From the NCBI RefSeq assembly GCF_000234665.1, contig NC_018323.1, positions 410,573-474,572 of the forward strand: a stretch of DNA of 64,000 nucleotides, in the 5' to 3' direction. Shown piece after piece: positions 28,597 through 38,448 of the stretch. The notes under the pieces were generated by a model, which saw only the letters and a list, made by a program, of their open reading frames with translations, had not been told where the DNA came from and searched no databases. This stretch comes from Leishmania mexicana MHOM/GT/2001/U1103 (taxonomy: Eukaryota > Euglenozoa > Kinetoplastea > Trypanosomatida > Trypanosomatidae). Numbering within the stretch: the stretch's first letter is position 1; each line of letters opens with the position of its first letter. Made by a program: the position numbers and the translations under genes.

Positions 28597-31500
28597 ATGA
28601 ACGACTACGATGAACTCTACGAGGACGACTTCGAGGATGACGAGCTTGCCTCGGTCGCCGCCAAGTCGGTCTCGTGCCGCGCTGCATTCATGTCAACACC
28701 GCACCGCTCCGCCCCTGCCATCAACGGAACGGCCTCAAAGGGCGGAGCGGTAACCTCCACAGCCGTGGGCCATAGAGATGCCGCAGCTGAGTCTGGGATG
28801 GAGCCTGCTCCACAACGGCCCATGTGTTCCTTGGGTTCCAGCTTCTCCAGTTATCAATCATCTTCGGCTGACCCGCTGCTGCAGTCTGCACACGAGCTCT
28901 GCTCCTCCTCGTCGCACTCCTCGTCCACGTCGTCGTCCCGACAGCACAGGGACCCTACGCACCCTACCAATGACAGCGGCAAAATTCCATCTGACGCAGG
29001 ATCTGTCAAAGCCCATCGAGCCTCGCCCAACACCAATGGCGCCAACGGTGTAGTGGTCGCGTCCGGTTTCGTTCGCGAGCCCACGTCGCTAAGCAATTTC
29101 GGCGCTGTTACCCCCGCCTCTGCGCGCCTCTCCGCTCCACAAACCCTTGAGCAGCGCGAGATCGCCTCTAGTGGCGCCGCAAAGGCGTACGTCAAGCTCG
29201 GCAGTGATGACGGGGTGCAGGTGATCGCCCGCATGGGTGGCGAGCAGCTGCGACCGATGTCTCTCTCCGAGGCGTCAGCGACCGAAACCGCGGCGTCCTC
29301 CTGTGCCTCCTTCCACTCAACGCCACATGCTTCCCTGTCGCCGGGCCGCGCTGGATCCTCGCGCCACGGTATGCCGAGTGTCGGGAGCGGCAGCGCTTCA
29401 GAAACGGGCGCAAAACACCCGCGACGCGTCAAGTTCGTGGGGCAGGCCTCGGGAAGCTCGTCGGACTCATCCTGCAGTAGCGACGATGATGGCGGTAGCG
29501 GCTGTGGGCGGCTCCACGGCACCTCTCCGCCCCCCTTCGCCTTCATCGCTGCACCCCCGGCAGCCGCAGTAGCGCCTGGCATTGAGGCACCGGCCGCGCG
29601 GAACGTCTCCGCCGAGCGCCGCCACTCCAGAAGCGGCTCGGTCACAACCCATAGTAGAAAAAAGTTGCTACACCAGTCGAACTACACCTCGGTGGATGTA
29701 CTGGAAGCGGACGACGACCGCTGTCATCGTCGCACCCCGGCCGAGATCGACGCTGAAGCGGCCCCAGTCGATGATGAGGAGGAGGATCACGACGACGCAA
29801 ACGCCAGCAACACCATGCCGCCCATGGCTGCAGTGGCAGGACAGCCGCAACGCTTGGCCCCCTCGCCGTCGGGTGCCCACTCGGACTCCTTCACGAGCCT
29901 CACCCCATCCGCCTCTGCGAGACCGTCGCCTACGAGCCACCAGGCCCCCTCTCTCCACACCACTACGACAGCGCCATCATCCTCAATAGCACAGACGACA
30001 CGCTCCTCATCGAATCGTGCCCCGCTGCAGAGCGGGCCAGACAGCGTTGGTGCTCACCGCAACAGCCGTCCAAACAACTCGGTCTCCGCTGTGGCGTTGC
30101 AAGCCTCAAGCAGTAATGCCTCCCCATCTAGGCCCGCGTTATCCGAAGCGTCGCCAAAGACGCGAGCGACAAGCGGCACTGCATTTCGCGGGGCCATTCA
30201 CCCGCGTCAGGTCACCACCGTTTGCAACGATACGATGGATGCACGGCGTTTCGATGGTGTCTACGACTCGAAGAGGTCATGTGACGACAGCGGTGAGGTC
30301 GACACCGACGAGGATCATATGGAGAAGCCACAGAAAGATGCGAGGTCGTCGAAACAACTGTCGTCGCCGCCGCTCCCGCCATCGAGGACCTCCCGGCTTT
30401 CGACCACGACGTTCGAAGATGCCTGTCTCTCTAAAGTGGGCACCGCAAAGACCAAAGGGCGCACGAACACGTCAACCACGGTTGCCAAGGACGGCGACGC
30501 ACCCGAGTCGGGTGAGCGTGCGGCGCTGCTGGCGCGTGTGGCGCAGCTCCGCGAGGAAATGGCCACGTGGGACAGGCGCATTGCACGGCAGCACGCCTTA
30601 ATGGGAGCAGAGGCGGGGAGGTCAGACGGTGCGGCAGTCTCCTCGTCAAAGTGTCGCTCTGCCGATGGTACAGGTGTGGCGCGGAGTCGCAGGGGCGCGA
30701 ACGGCGGCAAGCGGCGCTCTGACTCGATGGAACAAGCGCTACACACGCAGGCCGACGCCAAGGGCGACGGTCGTCCCGCCAACGCACGACTCACGAAGCT
30801 GCGGCGGGAAAACGAGCAGCTCGAGGCCCAATACGCGCGCCAGGGCGCCGGCGGGGCGGAGATGAACGTGCAGGTGCTCGTGGTGCGAGCAGACACCCAG
30901 CTGCAAAAGGCTCGGCTGCGGCTAAAGGAAGTCACGGCCGTGCGCCGCGCTCTCGAACATCGCGACAAGCGTGCCGCCCACACCATCAAAGAGGTGCACC
31001 GTCGCATGCCGACGACTGATGAGCTGGAGGAGCGGCAGCACAACGAGGGTATTTACTCACTCAAGGGTCTGCTACGCACGGTGAAGGAGCTCAAGGAGAA
31101 CCTCGAACGCACACGGGCGGCGACCAAGATGATGAAGGCCAAGTGTGCTGAGCTCGAAGCGCACGTGCGGCGCAAGCACCTGTCTTCCATTGTGCCGAAG
31201 GAGTACGAGGCACTCTGCGCCACTCGTGACGCCAATGTAAAAGCGATCGAGAAGCACAAGACTGCCATTTCCGTCTACACGCTCGCCTTCGCGCATGAAC
31301 TGCGCAAAGCCTCGAAAGTCGCGTGTGGTAGTGATACTGGTGTTTGTGGTACGCAATCAAGTCACAGCTCCTGCACGACGTCGCCATTCAGCCCCGCCAT
31401 CACGCCAACACGGACGGAGTCGACAGTGAAAGAGCAGCAGCAAGTAATCGCCGAGTATGAGGCGAACAAGGCTGACCTTCTGCTTCAACAGAAGAGGACA

Positions 31501-32532
31501 CTGATGTACCGCAAGCAGGAGCTGCAGGCGAGCATCGACAAGCTGTGGCAGCGTGTGCAGAAGTACAACGAGCAGATCAAGACGAATCACGCACAGGCGG
31601 GACTCAGCTACTTCGATGTCAACTCTGCCGCTGCTGCCAATCCTGGCGCGCCCCTGTACGCCGTCGGGGGCAGTGACCCAACATGCTCGACGCCGGCGAC
31701 GACGTCAGCGGTGTCTGCTCGAGATGGCAGCGTCCTGGTTGCGGGAAGCGGGGCTGTGGCGGCGCGCAAGAGGTCGCTGCGAGATGTGCTGCTCTCTCCC
31801 ATGAAGTGCCGCATAGAGGCAGATGCGAAGGCCAGATGCGGCGCGGCCACAAAAAGCCTCTGCGGTGGCGTCGCCGCTGCGCTCAAGGGAACGCCGGAAA
31901 ATGCGAACGGTAACGCAAAACATTCGAACCTTGGCTTCAAAGCTCTACCAGCGCTGGTGCAGGCGGGCAAGCGCACCGCACGCGCCGAGCACCGGGCATC
32001 TTTGCCTGCCGTGAAAGCGGTATTAGACTTGCCAGTGAAGGGGCCGGTCCAGATTAGCAGCAGCATGGCAGCTGATGGCGAGATGCCAACCTCATCACGT
32101 GATGACATCGAAGAGGAAGTTGATGACCACGACAGCATCGAGGCCGTGCTGCGCAAGATCGACGCGGACAACAAACGACTCGGTCATGATGTGTTTGGGT
32201 TGGAGGGCATAGAGAGAGCGGCACCGCCGGCGTTCCTGCACAGTCTCTATGACGCCAACGCGGTGAGGGCGGCGGACAACGTCCCCGGTGATGGTGACGG
32301 GTTTGAGGAGGAGTCGGTGCCTCACAAAGTCAAAGGTGACAGCGGTGGCTACGCCGGTGGAGCTGGTCACCACGATCATGCCACCAGCGCGGCGGAACGC
32401 CTACATGAGGTTTATGACAGAGCAGTGCTGGCCGAGCCGCCAACGGAGGAAGAGGAGGTAGAAGCGGAGCTCAGTGCCGGCAAGAGTGACGAGTCTGGGA
32501 GGTCGACGCCGGAGTGGCTGCGAGACGACTAG
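28597..32532 (+). CDS. Coiled-coil protein with acidic N terminus, 1311 residues
   Basis: The protein opens with MNDYDELYEDDFEDDEL, an acidic/aromatic patch, followed by about 600 Ser/Ala-rich residues. Heptad-like helices occur at about 641-668, 728-905 and 944-1003, rich in Glu, Lys, Arg, Leu and Gln, for example KLRRENEQLEAQYARQ and RTVKELKENLERTR. The C-terminal 300 residues are again low complexity and acidic. The ATG at 28597 is the first in frame; the frame to the left has only a GTG. The layout suggests a structural cytoskeletal, basal-body or flagellar protein. There is a faint resemblance in the 728-905 region to the coiled coil of lebercilin-type ciliary proteins, but I could not verify it and would not name it. 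The preceding gene is the small membrane protein, with the SIDER2-like block between. Confidence 0.85.
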   Translation: MNDYDELYEDDFEDDELASVAAKSVSCRAAFMSTPHRSAPAINGTASKGGAVTSTAVGHRDAAAESGMEPAPQRPMCSLGSSFSSYQSSSADPLLQSAHELCSSSSHSSSTSSSRQHRDPTHPTNDSGKIPSDAGSVKAHRASPNTNGANGVVVASGFVREPTSLSNFGAVTPASARLSAPQTLEQREIASSGAAKAYVKLGSDDGVQVIARMGGEQLRPMSLSEASATETAASSCASFHSTPHASLSPGRAGSSRHGMPSVGSGSASETGAKHPRRVKFVGQASGSSSDSSCSSDDDGGSGCGRLHGTSPPPFAFIAAPPAAAVAPGIEAPAARNVSAERRHSRSGSVTTHSRKKLLHQSNYTSVDVLEADDDRCHRRTPAEIDAEAAPVDDEEEDHDDANASNTMPPMAAVAGQPQRLAPSPSGAHSDSFTSLTPSASARPSPTSHQAPSLHTTTTAPSSSIAQTTRSSSNRAPLQSGPDSVGAHRNSRPNNSVSAVALQASSSNASPSRPALSEASPKTRATSGTAFRGAIHPRQVTTVCNDTMDARRFDGVYDSKRSCDDSGEVDTDEDHMEKPQKDARSSKQLSSPPLPPSRTSRLSTTTFEDACLSKVGTAKTKGRTNTSTTVAKDGDAPESGERAALLARVAQLREEMATWDRRIARQHALMGAEAGRSDGAAVSSSKCRSADGTGVARSRRGANGGKRRSDSMEQALHTQADAKGDGRPANARLTKLRRENEQLEAQYARQGAGGAEMNVQVLVVRADTQLQKARLRLKEVTAVRRALEHRDKRAAHTIKEVHRRMPTTDELEERQHNEGIYSLKGLLRTVKELKENLERTRAATKMMKAKCAELEAHVRRKHLSSIVPKEYEALCATRDANVKAIEKHKTAISVYTLAFAHELRKASKVACGSDTGVCGTQSSHSSCTTSPFSPAITPTRTESTVKEQQQVIAEYEANKADLLLQQKRTLMYRKQELQASIDKLWQRVQKYNEQIKTNHAQAGLSYFDVNSAAAANPGAPLYAVGGSDPTCSTPATTSAVSARDGSVLVAGSGAVAARKRSLRDVLLSPMKCRIEADAKARCGAATKSLCGGVAAALKGTPENANGNAKHSNLGFKALPALVQAGKRTARAEHRASLPAVKAVLDLPVKGPVQISSSMAADGEMPTSSRDDIEEEVDDHDSIEAVLRKIDADNKRLGHDVFGLEGIERAAPPAFLHSLYDANAVRAADNVPGDGDGFEEESVPHKVKGDSGGYAGGAGHHDHATSAAERLHEVYDRAVLAEPPTEEEEVEAELSAGKSDESGRSTPEWLRDD

Positions 32533-32949
32533 CAGGTGAGCAGTAGCATCGTTTTCCCCATCCCTCCCTTCCTCCCCAATGCCGTCAAAGCGTCCCCTTT
32601 CTCGCTCGACTTTTCTATACCCTGTCATCCCTACTGCCATCTCCAAGTCAGCGCGCTCCATCGATGCCTCCAGCTGCTCCCTTCCTCCCCCCTCTCACCC
32701 ATCCACCCCCCCCCTCCACGGTGCCTTCCCGTGTTTCCTGCAACCCGTCGCGGCTGATGCGATCACCACTTTCTGTGCATAATTTGTTTGTTGCCGTTGT
32801 TGCTTTCAGTAGGGGGGGCGCGGTGCGTGCGCGTACCCGTAGAGTGCCGACCGGAGGTGGTCCAAGCGTACTGAGCGAGAGAGCGAGCGACACACACACA
32901 CACACACAATACACCACGCTGGCGCCTGCTTCTGTAATTAGATGCTCGA

Positions 32950-32996
32950 TGTATATATATATATATATGTACATACATATATATACATATACATAC
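32950..32996. repeat. TA/TACATA microsatellite
   Basis: A run of TA dinucleotides grades into TACATA units. Pure AT runs are rare in this GC-rich window, and this one could unpair easily or form hairpins. Confidence 0.85.
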
Positions 32997-33421
32997 AGAC
33001 AGCAGAATGCAACGAAACGAAATGCGAGAGAGGGAGGGAGGGAGGGAGGGAGGCCGAACGGCAAGAACCGCGGACGGGGCGGGGCGTGGAGGAGGACAAG
33101 CAGACACGGCGGGAGCCTCACCTCATCACTCGGTCTTCGCCTGGCTTCTTTATATATGGCCATGCGTCTGCGCGCACCGGCTTCTGTATCGCCGCTGGGG
33201 CCGCGTCTTCCTGTTCCCTCTGCTCGTCGTGTTTGCCGTTTTTTTATATATCAGAGCTTGAGCCGTCGTCCGCGCCACTTCTCTTCCTGTGGTTGTTTGG
33301 TCTGCTTCGTGCGTGTTTAGCCGGTGCGTAGTAGATAAACCACCGCCCCTTCTCCCTCGGATGGTCTGTCCTTGTGTTGCGCGTATGTGTATGTACAGAG
33401 CTATGCGCACATGCACACCTC

Positions 33422-33506
33422 TATGTATATGTACATATGTCTATATATATATATGTATATGTGTATGTGTATGTATATGTATATGTGTATGTATATGTAT
33501 ATGAAG
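33422..33506. repeat. TATATG/TGTATG tandem repeat
   Basis: About 85 bases of interleaved TA, TG and ATG units form the longest AT-rich tandem tract in the window. It begins near an imperfect inverted repeat (TGTATATGTACATATG). Confidence 0.85.
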
Positions 33507-34616
33507 ATGTTTGCGGGCAAAGGGGGCTTGGCGTAACAGCGTATCCTCGTATATGTGTGTACGTGCACATATATGTGTGTCCCTGGCCGTGTATGTTACC
33601 TGTATCTTCTTGTCGTCGTCCTCTTTGTCTGTCGCTCGCCGCGGTTGTTTACGGCCTTCTTCTTCCCCAAGGCGCCTCTGATGCTCGGCTGCCCTTCCCT
33701 TTCTCGGCGCCGTGTGTGCATTTGTACGTGAGCTCGCGGTTTGCATGCCTCCCGGCGAAGGTTTAGACAAGCCTCTATTGTTGTTGCTATACATTTCCAC
33801 CACTCTCTGTTCGTCAGTATCTCGCGGTGCTCTGCCCAAGCCTTCGCCCTCCCTCTCTCACCACCATCACCGCCACCGCCACCGCCACCGACACCCCTGA
33901 CGCCTCCTCAAGGCGAAAAAACATTGGTGGTGGATCGGAAAGGATGTAACGATGCGCGAACAATTTATCATATACAAGATCTGGTGACGCCTCGGTCACG
34001 TTGGACTTTACATGGAGTATTGTGTGTTTGTGGATGTGTATGCTTCTGTGTATGTGTGCGCGTGTGCATGTGTGTGTGTGTGTGTGTGGCGCTCACACAC
34101 ACACGCACACACAGCCGCCCATTCGTTCACCTGAGCGCATTGCCTTGTCGACTCCTCGTCCACCCGTCGCCATCCGTGACGTCAAACATTGCCTCATCTC
34201 TCACCCCCTTCCTCTGACGGCACCTTTGTGTCGCCGTTGTCGCACACATACCCCGCACACCAGCAACGCAAAGAGTCGGCGCAGCGCCCATCAAAGCCAG
34301 AGCCCTTCCGCTCGAGAAACTCCGCCCACCTCGATTGCCACCATCACGTCGAGCACACGCAGCGCCAGGACAAGGAGTTGAACACTCGCAAAGGCGCGCG
34401 CGGGCGTAGACACCTATATATATACACGCACACGAGACCTAGTCCATGGTCCCACATACAAGTGCATAGATCGATTTGTGGAGGGAGAGAGAGAACGGTA
34501 GACGGGCAGAAACCTTGTCGCTGCATGTGTCTCTGTGCCGGCGGGCCTGGAAACGTTTCTCATCTAAAACCCTTGAAACCCTTATCGCCGGTGACGTCGT
34601 CTGTCGTGACTAGTCC

Positions 34617-34683
34617 TTGCCCTCCCCACTCCCCACCTCCCCAAACCCCTCTCTTCTTCGTCATTTGGGTACTCCTGTTGTAG
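34617..34683 (+). promoter_or_regulatory. Possible spliced-leader acceptor for the mitochondrial carrier
   Basis: A long C/T-rich tract ends in CTCCTGTTGTAG with the AG at 34682-34683. A second pyrimidine tract at 34750-34769 has no AG before the carrier ATG, so the acceptor must lie upstream of it; the AG at 34742-34743 is the other candidate. Choice between them decides whether an upstream ATG at 34722 is in the mRNA. Confidence 0.4.
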
Positions 34684-34803
34684 CTAACGGGCCTGGTTGC
34701 CCTTGTTGATTGCACGTTTGCATGTGTATATCGCGCTGTTCAGCGCTGCCGCCTCTCCCCCTCCACCCTACCGCGCACTTGGTTATCGCGCGGCGCTCTG
34801 CCG

Positions 34804-35841
34804 ATGTCCAGCAGTGAGAAAAAGCATGCCGCGTGGGTCGATGTAGTCGCTGGTGGCTTTGGCGGGGCACTCGCCAAGTCGCTCCTCAGTCCATTTCAAC
34901 GCATCGTCGTGCTGCAGCAACTCGGGCAGCACAAGCGCTACAGCATCGCTCAACTGGTGCGCCACATCTATGCGCAGGAAGGCCTGAAAAGCTTCTGGCG
35001 CGGCAACCTCACCTCGATGGTGATTCGAGTGCCATACAGCGGAATTCAATTTCTGCTCTACACCCAGCTCAAGTTCTTCTTCCAAGATTGGCTCGATCGT
35101 CGTCATGCGGTTGCGGCGCTGTCTGGCCACCAGACGGGCGGTAGCAGCGACAAGGACAGCGCGTCCGGCGCCGCGACGTCGCGCGGGTTCGAGCTGGAGA
35201 AGTTCGTCATGAAGTGCGGCGCTGGAGGTATCTCGGCCACGATCGCTGGCGCGGCCGTCTACCCGGGCGAAGTTGTCCGCCTCCGCCTCATGTCTGGCGA
35301 GAAAAAGTTTACCGGCATTGCGAATACGTGCGGGCTCGTTTATCGGGAGACGCGCTCGCTGCGCAACTTCTACCGCGGCCTCGGGGCCTCGCTCATGCAG
35401 CGCGTGCCAGACATCCTAGTCAGCTTCGCCACGTACGAGACGATCAAGTACACCGTGCTGGACAGCCCGAGCCCGACCCTCTTCAAGGACAATTACGCGG
35501 CGCGCAACGTGCTGTCAACGATGGTCGGCGGCTCCGCCGCGGCGATCGCCTCCATCCTCGTAGCGTTCCCACTGGACGTAGCGAAGCGGCGCATCGGCAT
35601 GTCTGGCCAAGGCACCGACAAGACAGTTTACCGCGGCGTCGGCGACTGCCTGCGACAGATCTACGCCAAGGAGGGCATCCGTGGCTGGTACGCCGGGGCC
35701 TTTGTCGAGGCGGTGCGGTGTGTGCCGCAGGTAATCCTCATGTGGATGTTCATCGAGGTCATCCAGAAGGAGTTGTCACCCTACGCGAGAGTGGCATCCG
35801 CCGAAGACGAGATGGCAAAGCGGAAGAAGAAGGATCCCTAG
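34804..35841 (+). CDS. Mitochondrial carrier family (SLC25) protein
   Basis: This 345-residue protein has the three-repeat organisation of inner-membrane mitochondrial carriers, each repeat having a signature after its first helix. The second is PGEVVR at 154-159 and the third PLDVAK at 256-261, both fitting P-x-[DE]-x-x-[KR]. The first is PFQRIV at 30-35, which lacks the acidic and basic residues. Typical repeat-end motifs follow: EGLKSFWRGN with SMVIRVPYSGIQF in repeat 1, FYRGLGASLMQRVPD in repeat 2, and EGIRGWYAGAF in repeat 3. The repeat-1 features (GGLAK-like GGALAK, FWRGN, RVPYSGIQF) resemble the CoA/adenine-nucleotide carriers (SLC25A16/A42 group), but the substrate is not certain. The C terminus ends in a Lys-rich tail. 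Upstream is a 2.3-kb spacer; RPN9 follows after 1.2 kb. Confidence 0.93.
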   Translation: MSSSEKKHAAWVDVVAGGFGGALAKSLLSPFQRIVVLQQLGQHKRYSIAQLVRHIYAQEGLKSFWRGNLTSMVIRVPYSGIQFLLYTQLKFFFQDWLDRRHAVAALSGHQTGGSSDKDSASGAATSRGFELEKFVMKCGAGGISATIAGAAVYPGEVVRLRLMSGEKKFTGIANTCGLVYRETRSLRNFYRGLGASLMQRVPDILVSFATYETIKYTVLDSPSPTLFKDNYAARNVLSTMVGGSAAAIASILVAFPLDVAKRRIGMSGQGTDKTVYRGVGDCLRQIYAKEGIRGWYAGAFVEAVRCVPQVILMWMFIEVIQKELSPYARVASAEDEMAKRKKKDP

Positions 35842-37068
35842 TGCGTGCAGTGCTCTGCACATCCACCACCACCACCACTTCCCATCCGCATTCCATCCCT
35901 TACCCCACGCCCCTTTTTCGGCTCTCCTTTTACATACAGCGCGGAGGAAGAGGGGGAGAGAGGGCGAGACGCACGACGACTGCCACGCCCGCGTCAAGGC
36001 ACTTGCACGAGGATTGGATAGGCGCATGTCCGTAAGGGGGTGGGCGTGTTGTCTCCTGGCGTGTTCAGCAGATGCCGTGGATGTCGCGTGTGTGTGTGTG
36101 TGTGCGCGCGCGTGTGTCATTTGTTACGCCTTTCGAGTGTTGTGATGAAGGCGCGGTCGTGTTGATCTCTCTGTACGCGTGTATGCGGCGCGTCCTCGTT
36201 GTTGTTGAAAACGATAGAATGGGTGCGCTCGTGTGTTTCGACGTGTCCGTGAAAGCGAAGCACCGGTGCGAGACAGAGGGGGTGGGGGATGCCCAGCGGT
36301 GCCGGCGCGTCCGTCTGCAGGCGTGCCTCCCGCAACACGAGCTGCACCGAATCACTTCCATGATCCTTTCTCTTCTGTTGTGGCGGGTGGGTGGGCTAGC
36401 CGCCTGTCACGCATGTAAGGACCTGTCTTCCTGTCTTGGTAGGCCTGGCTGATTCCTTGTGCAGGAACACGCACAAAGGACAGCGCGACACCCGCGCACA
36501 CGAGCGCATGCATGTGCCTGACGGGGGACTGCATACGTGGGCAGGCCGCCTCTGGCCGTAAAAGGAGAGGGGCACGGAATGCGCTGGTGCTCTCCCCGTT
36601 CGCTCCCACTAGGGTGCACTCCATTGCCTCTATCCCACGCCATCCTCCTCCTCGCGTGCCTGCCTGCCTGCCTGCTTGCTCTCCCCCCCCCCGCTGCCCG
36701 CACCTCGCTCAGCACAAGTGTAAGCAACACATACAGAACAAGATCGGTCGCCGCCGCACAGCTCAGCCTTCGGTCGCGCTTCCACTTTGCCGTCTTCCGT
36801 TCGTATAACTCTCCATCACCACTCGACCACCCACGCACATCCTCGCCTCGCCTCACCAAGCATCGCCTGCACAGCTCTTTTTTTATCTTTATCTTTCCAT
36901 CCAAGCTGGCGCGCCAGCAGAGACAAACCCCTCAGCCTCCCCCCCCTCCCCCGAGCAACGGCTCCTCGAGCTTGCACAGACACACTCCCTCTCCCACGTA
37001 ACTCTTTTCACCTTTCCGTGGTGTCTCTCCTGTCACGATACGCATCAAGCTGCAGACACACGAAAATC
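35842..37068. other. Intergenic spacer, 1.2 kb
   Basis: It contains a GT/GC run near 36088-36117, a CCTG-type minirepeat with a C run at about 36656-36700 and pyrimidine tracts at 36820-37031. The RPN9 frame is open leftward to a TTG at 36787, but that part translates to pyrimidine-tract residues and lacks an ATG. No gene is seen. Confidence 0.65.
36997..37049 (+). promoter_or_regulatory. Probable spliced-leader acceptor for RPN9
   Basis: The tract GTAACTCTTTTCACCTTTCC and following GTCTCTCCTGTC precedes an AG at 37048-37049. The next ATG is the start of RPN9 at 37069, which supports that start. Confidence 0.55.
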
Positions 37069-38307
37069 ATGTCGACTCCAGAGGCCCGCGCACAGGTCTA
37101 CCTGGTCAACCTCCGCAGCAAGCTGGAAGAGCAGAACAATGCCAACGCCGCTGCCACGGTGTCGCGCGCGCTCGACTACTTTGAGCAACGCTTCTGGCAT
37201 GAGGTGTCAAGTGAACTGCTGCAGCTGATCCGTGACCCAATGGTTCTGGAGGACGCGTACGAGCTGTACGCGGACGTCATTGTAGCCGTACGGGCTGACA
37301 TCTCGCCTATCGCGTACGTCATGATTGTCCGCTCCGTCTGCTTCGCCCCGCACAGCACGACGCAGAAAGCGCTGGAGCTTGTCGAGGGCGCGTGCGCCTC
37401 CCTCATCCATAGCAGCTCGGAGCAGGGACACTACGCTGCCTTGTGCATCCGTGCCCTCCTGCTACTCGAGAGCACGAGCGCCGAGGAGAGCGCGGCGCTG
37501 GCGGCGGTGCCTGGGTCGCCGCCGCACACGGCACGCAAGTTACTGGAGCAGACTGAGATGTACCTGCACGGCCTCAAGATGCACGAGGTGGAGCCGGTGC
37601 TGGTCGCGCTCTACGGCATGGCACGCGGTCGTGACTACGAGATTCGACGCCAGCATACGAGCTACTACAAAAACGCGTTCGACATCATTATTTTTCTGGA
37701 GAAGGCGGACCTCCCCATGCGCGACGAGGACGTCACCGCGCTGGCGTACAAGACGGTGATCGCCGGTCTCCTCTCCGACAAAATCTTTAACTTCGGCAAG
37801 CTGCTCAACTTCGACCAATTTGTGTCCCGGCTGCAGCGGGAGTCGTGCCCGCAGCGCTGGGCGCTGGAGATGATGCGGCTGTGCAATGAAGGCGATGTGG
37901 CCAACTTCGAGGCCTTCTTCCGCGAGCACCAGCAGCAGATTTCACAGGAACCCCAGCTCGTGAGCGCGTCGGCGACGCTGCACCGCAAGGTGCGGCTCAT
38001 GGCGCTACTGCATCTCATCTTCTACACCCCTTTGAGCGAGCGCACCTTTGCCTTTCACGCGGTGGCGCAGCGGTGCGGTGTCCCGGATAGCGGGGCGGAG
38101 CCGCTGTTGCTCGAGGCGCTCGCTCACGGCATCATCAAGGGCCGCATGGACGGCTTGAAGAAGGAGGTGCACATTACGTGGGTGGAGTCGCGTGTGCTGA
38201 GCCTTGAGGAGGTGAAGGCGTTGGCGCAGCATGTGGCGCAGTGGCGCGAGCAGGTCGTGGGGCTCACGAACTCGGTGAAAGAGATGACAGAGAGGATCCC
38301 GCAGTAG
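37069..38307 (+). CDS. RPN9: 26S proteasome lid subunit RPN9 (PSMD13)
   Basis: This 412-residue protein aligns by eye with human PSMD13 and yeast Rpn9 along its whole length (about 376 and 393 residues). The N-terminal part matches the helical repeats; residues near 200 contain HTSYYKNAFDIIIFLEK, matching the HASYYKDALRFLG block of PSMD13. Near 238 it has KIFNFGKLLNFDQF, matching the family's GVFNFGELL block. The C-terminal PCI/winged-helix end carries GIIKGRMD and VHITWVESRVLSLEEV near 350-385, matching VHMTWVQPRVLDLQQI. The product is a non-ATPase, scaffold-like lid subunit of the 19S regulatory particle in cytosol and nucleus. I start at 37069 because it is the first in-frame ATG and follows a splice acceptor. 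It is not functionally linked to its neighbours. Confidence 0.95.
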   Translation: MSTPEARAQVYLVNLRSKLEEQNNANAAATVSRALDYFEQRFWHEVSSELLQLIRDPMVLEDAYELYADVIVAVRADISPIAYVMIVRSVCFAPHSTTQKALELVEGACASLIHSSSEQGHYAALCIRALLLLESTSAEESAALAAVPGSPPHTARKLLEQTEMYLHGLKMHEVEPVLVALYGMARGRDYEIRRQHTSYYKNAFDIIIFLEKADLPMRDEDVTALAYKTVIAGLLSDKIFNFGKLLNFDQFVSRLQRESCPQRWALEMMRLCNEGDVANFEAFFREHQQQISQEPQLVSASATLHRKVRLMALLHLIFYTPLSERTFAFHAVAQRCGVPDSGAEPLLLEALAHGIIKGRMDGLKKEVHITWVESRVLSLEEVKALAQHVAQWREQVVGLTNSVKEMTERIPQ

Positions 38308-38448
38308 GAGGCACGAGAAGAGGCCATGCAGACGCTCTCTGCGAGGGGGACGACGACGACGAAAAGCGGAAGGGTGGGGGTTGTGGGAAGGTGCGCCGCT
38401 AACGCCCCCCTTTCCCCCTCCCTCCCGGCACTGTTGCCGTTGTGAGCG

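Larger units (their letters stand above)
32533..34803. other. Intergenic spacer, 2.3 kb, with AT-rich repeats
   Basis: The spacer is unusual for its AT-rich runs: (TA)n and TACATA repeats at 32950-32996 and a long TATATG/TGTATG tract at 33422-33506. There is a (GGGA)n run at about 33032-33053 and CA/GT runs at about 32889-32908 and 34072-34112. No gene is supported; the frames across these repeats translate to YIYIYI or CVCICV. A pyrimidine block at 34617-34682 probably serves the carrier gene downstream. Confidence 0.7.

Noticed and set aside
36787..37068. 94-codon N-terminal extension of RPN9
   Set aside because: It begins with TTG, translates spacer pyrimidine tracts and extends beyond the family's N terminus.
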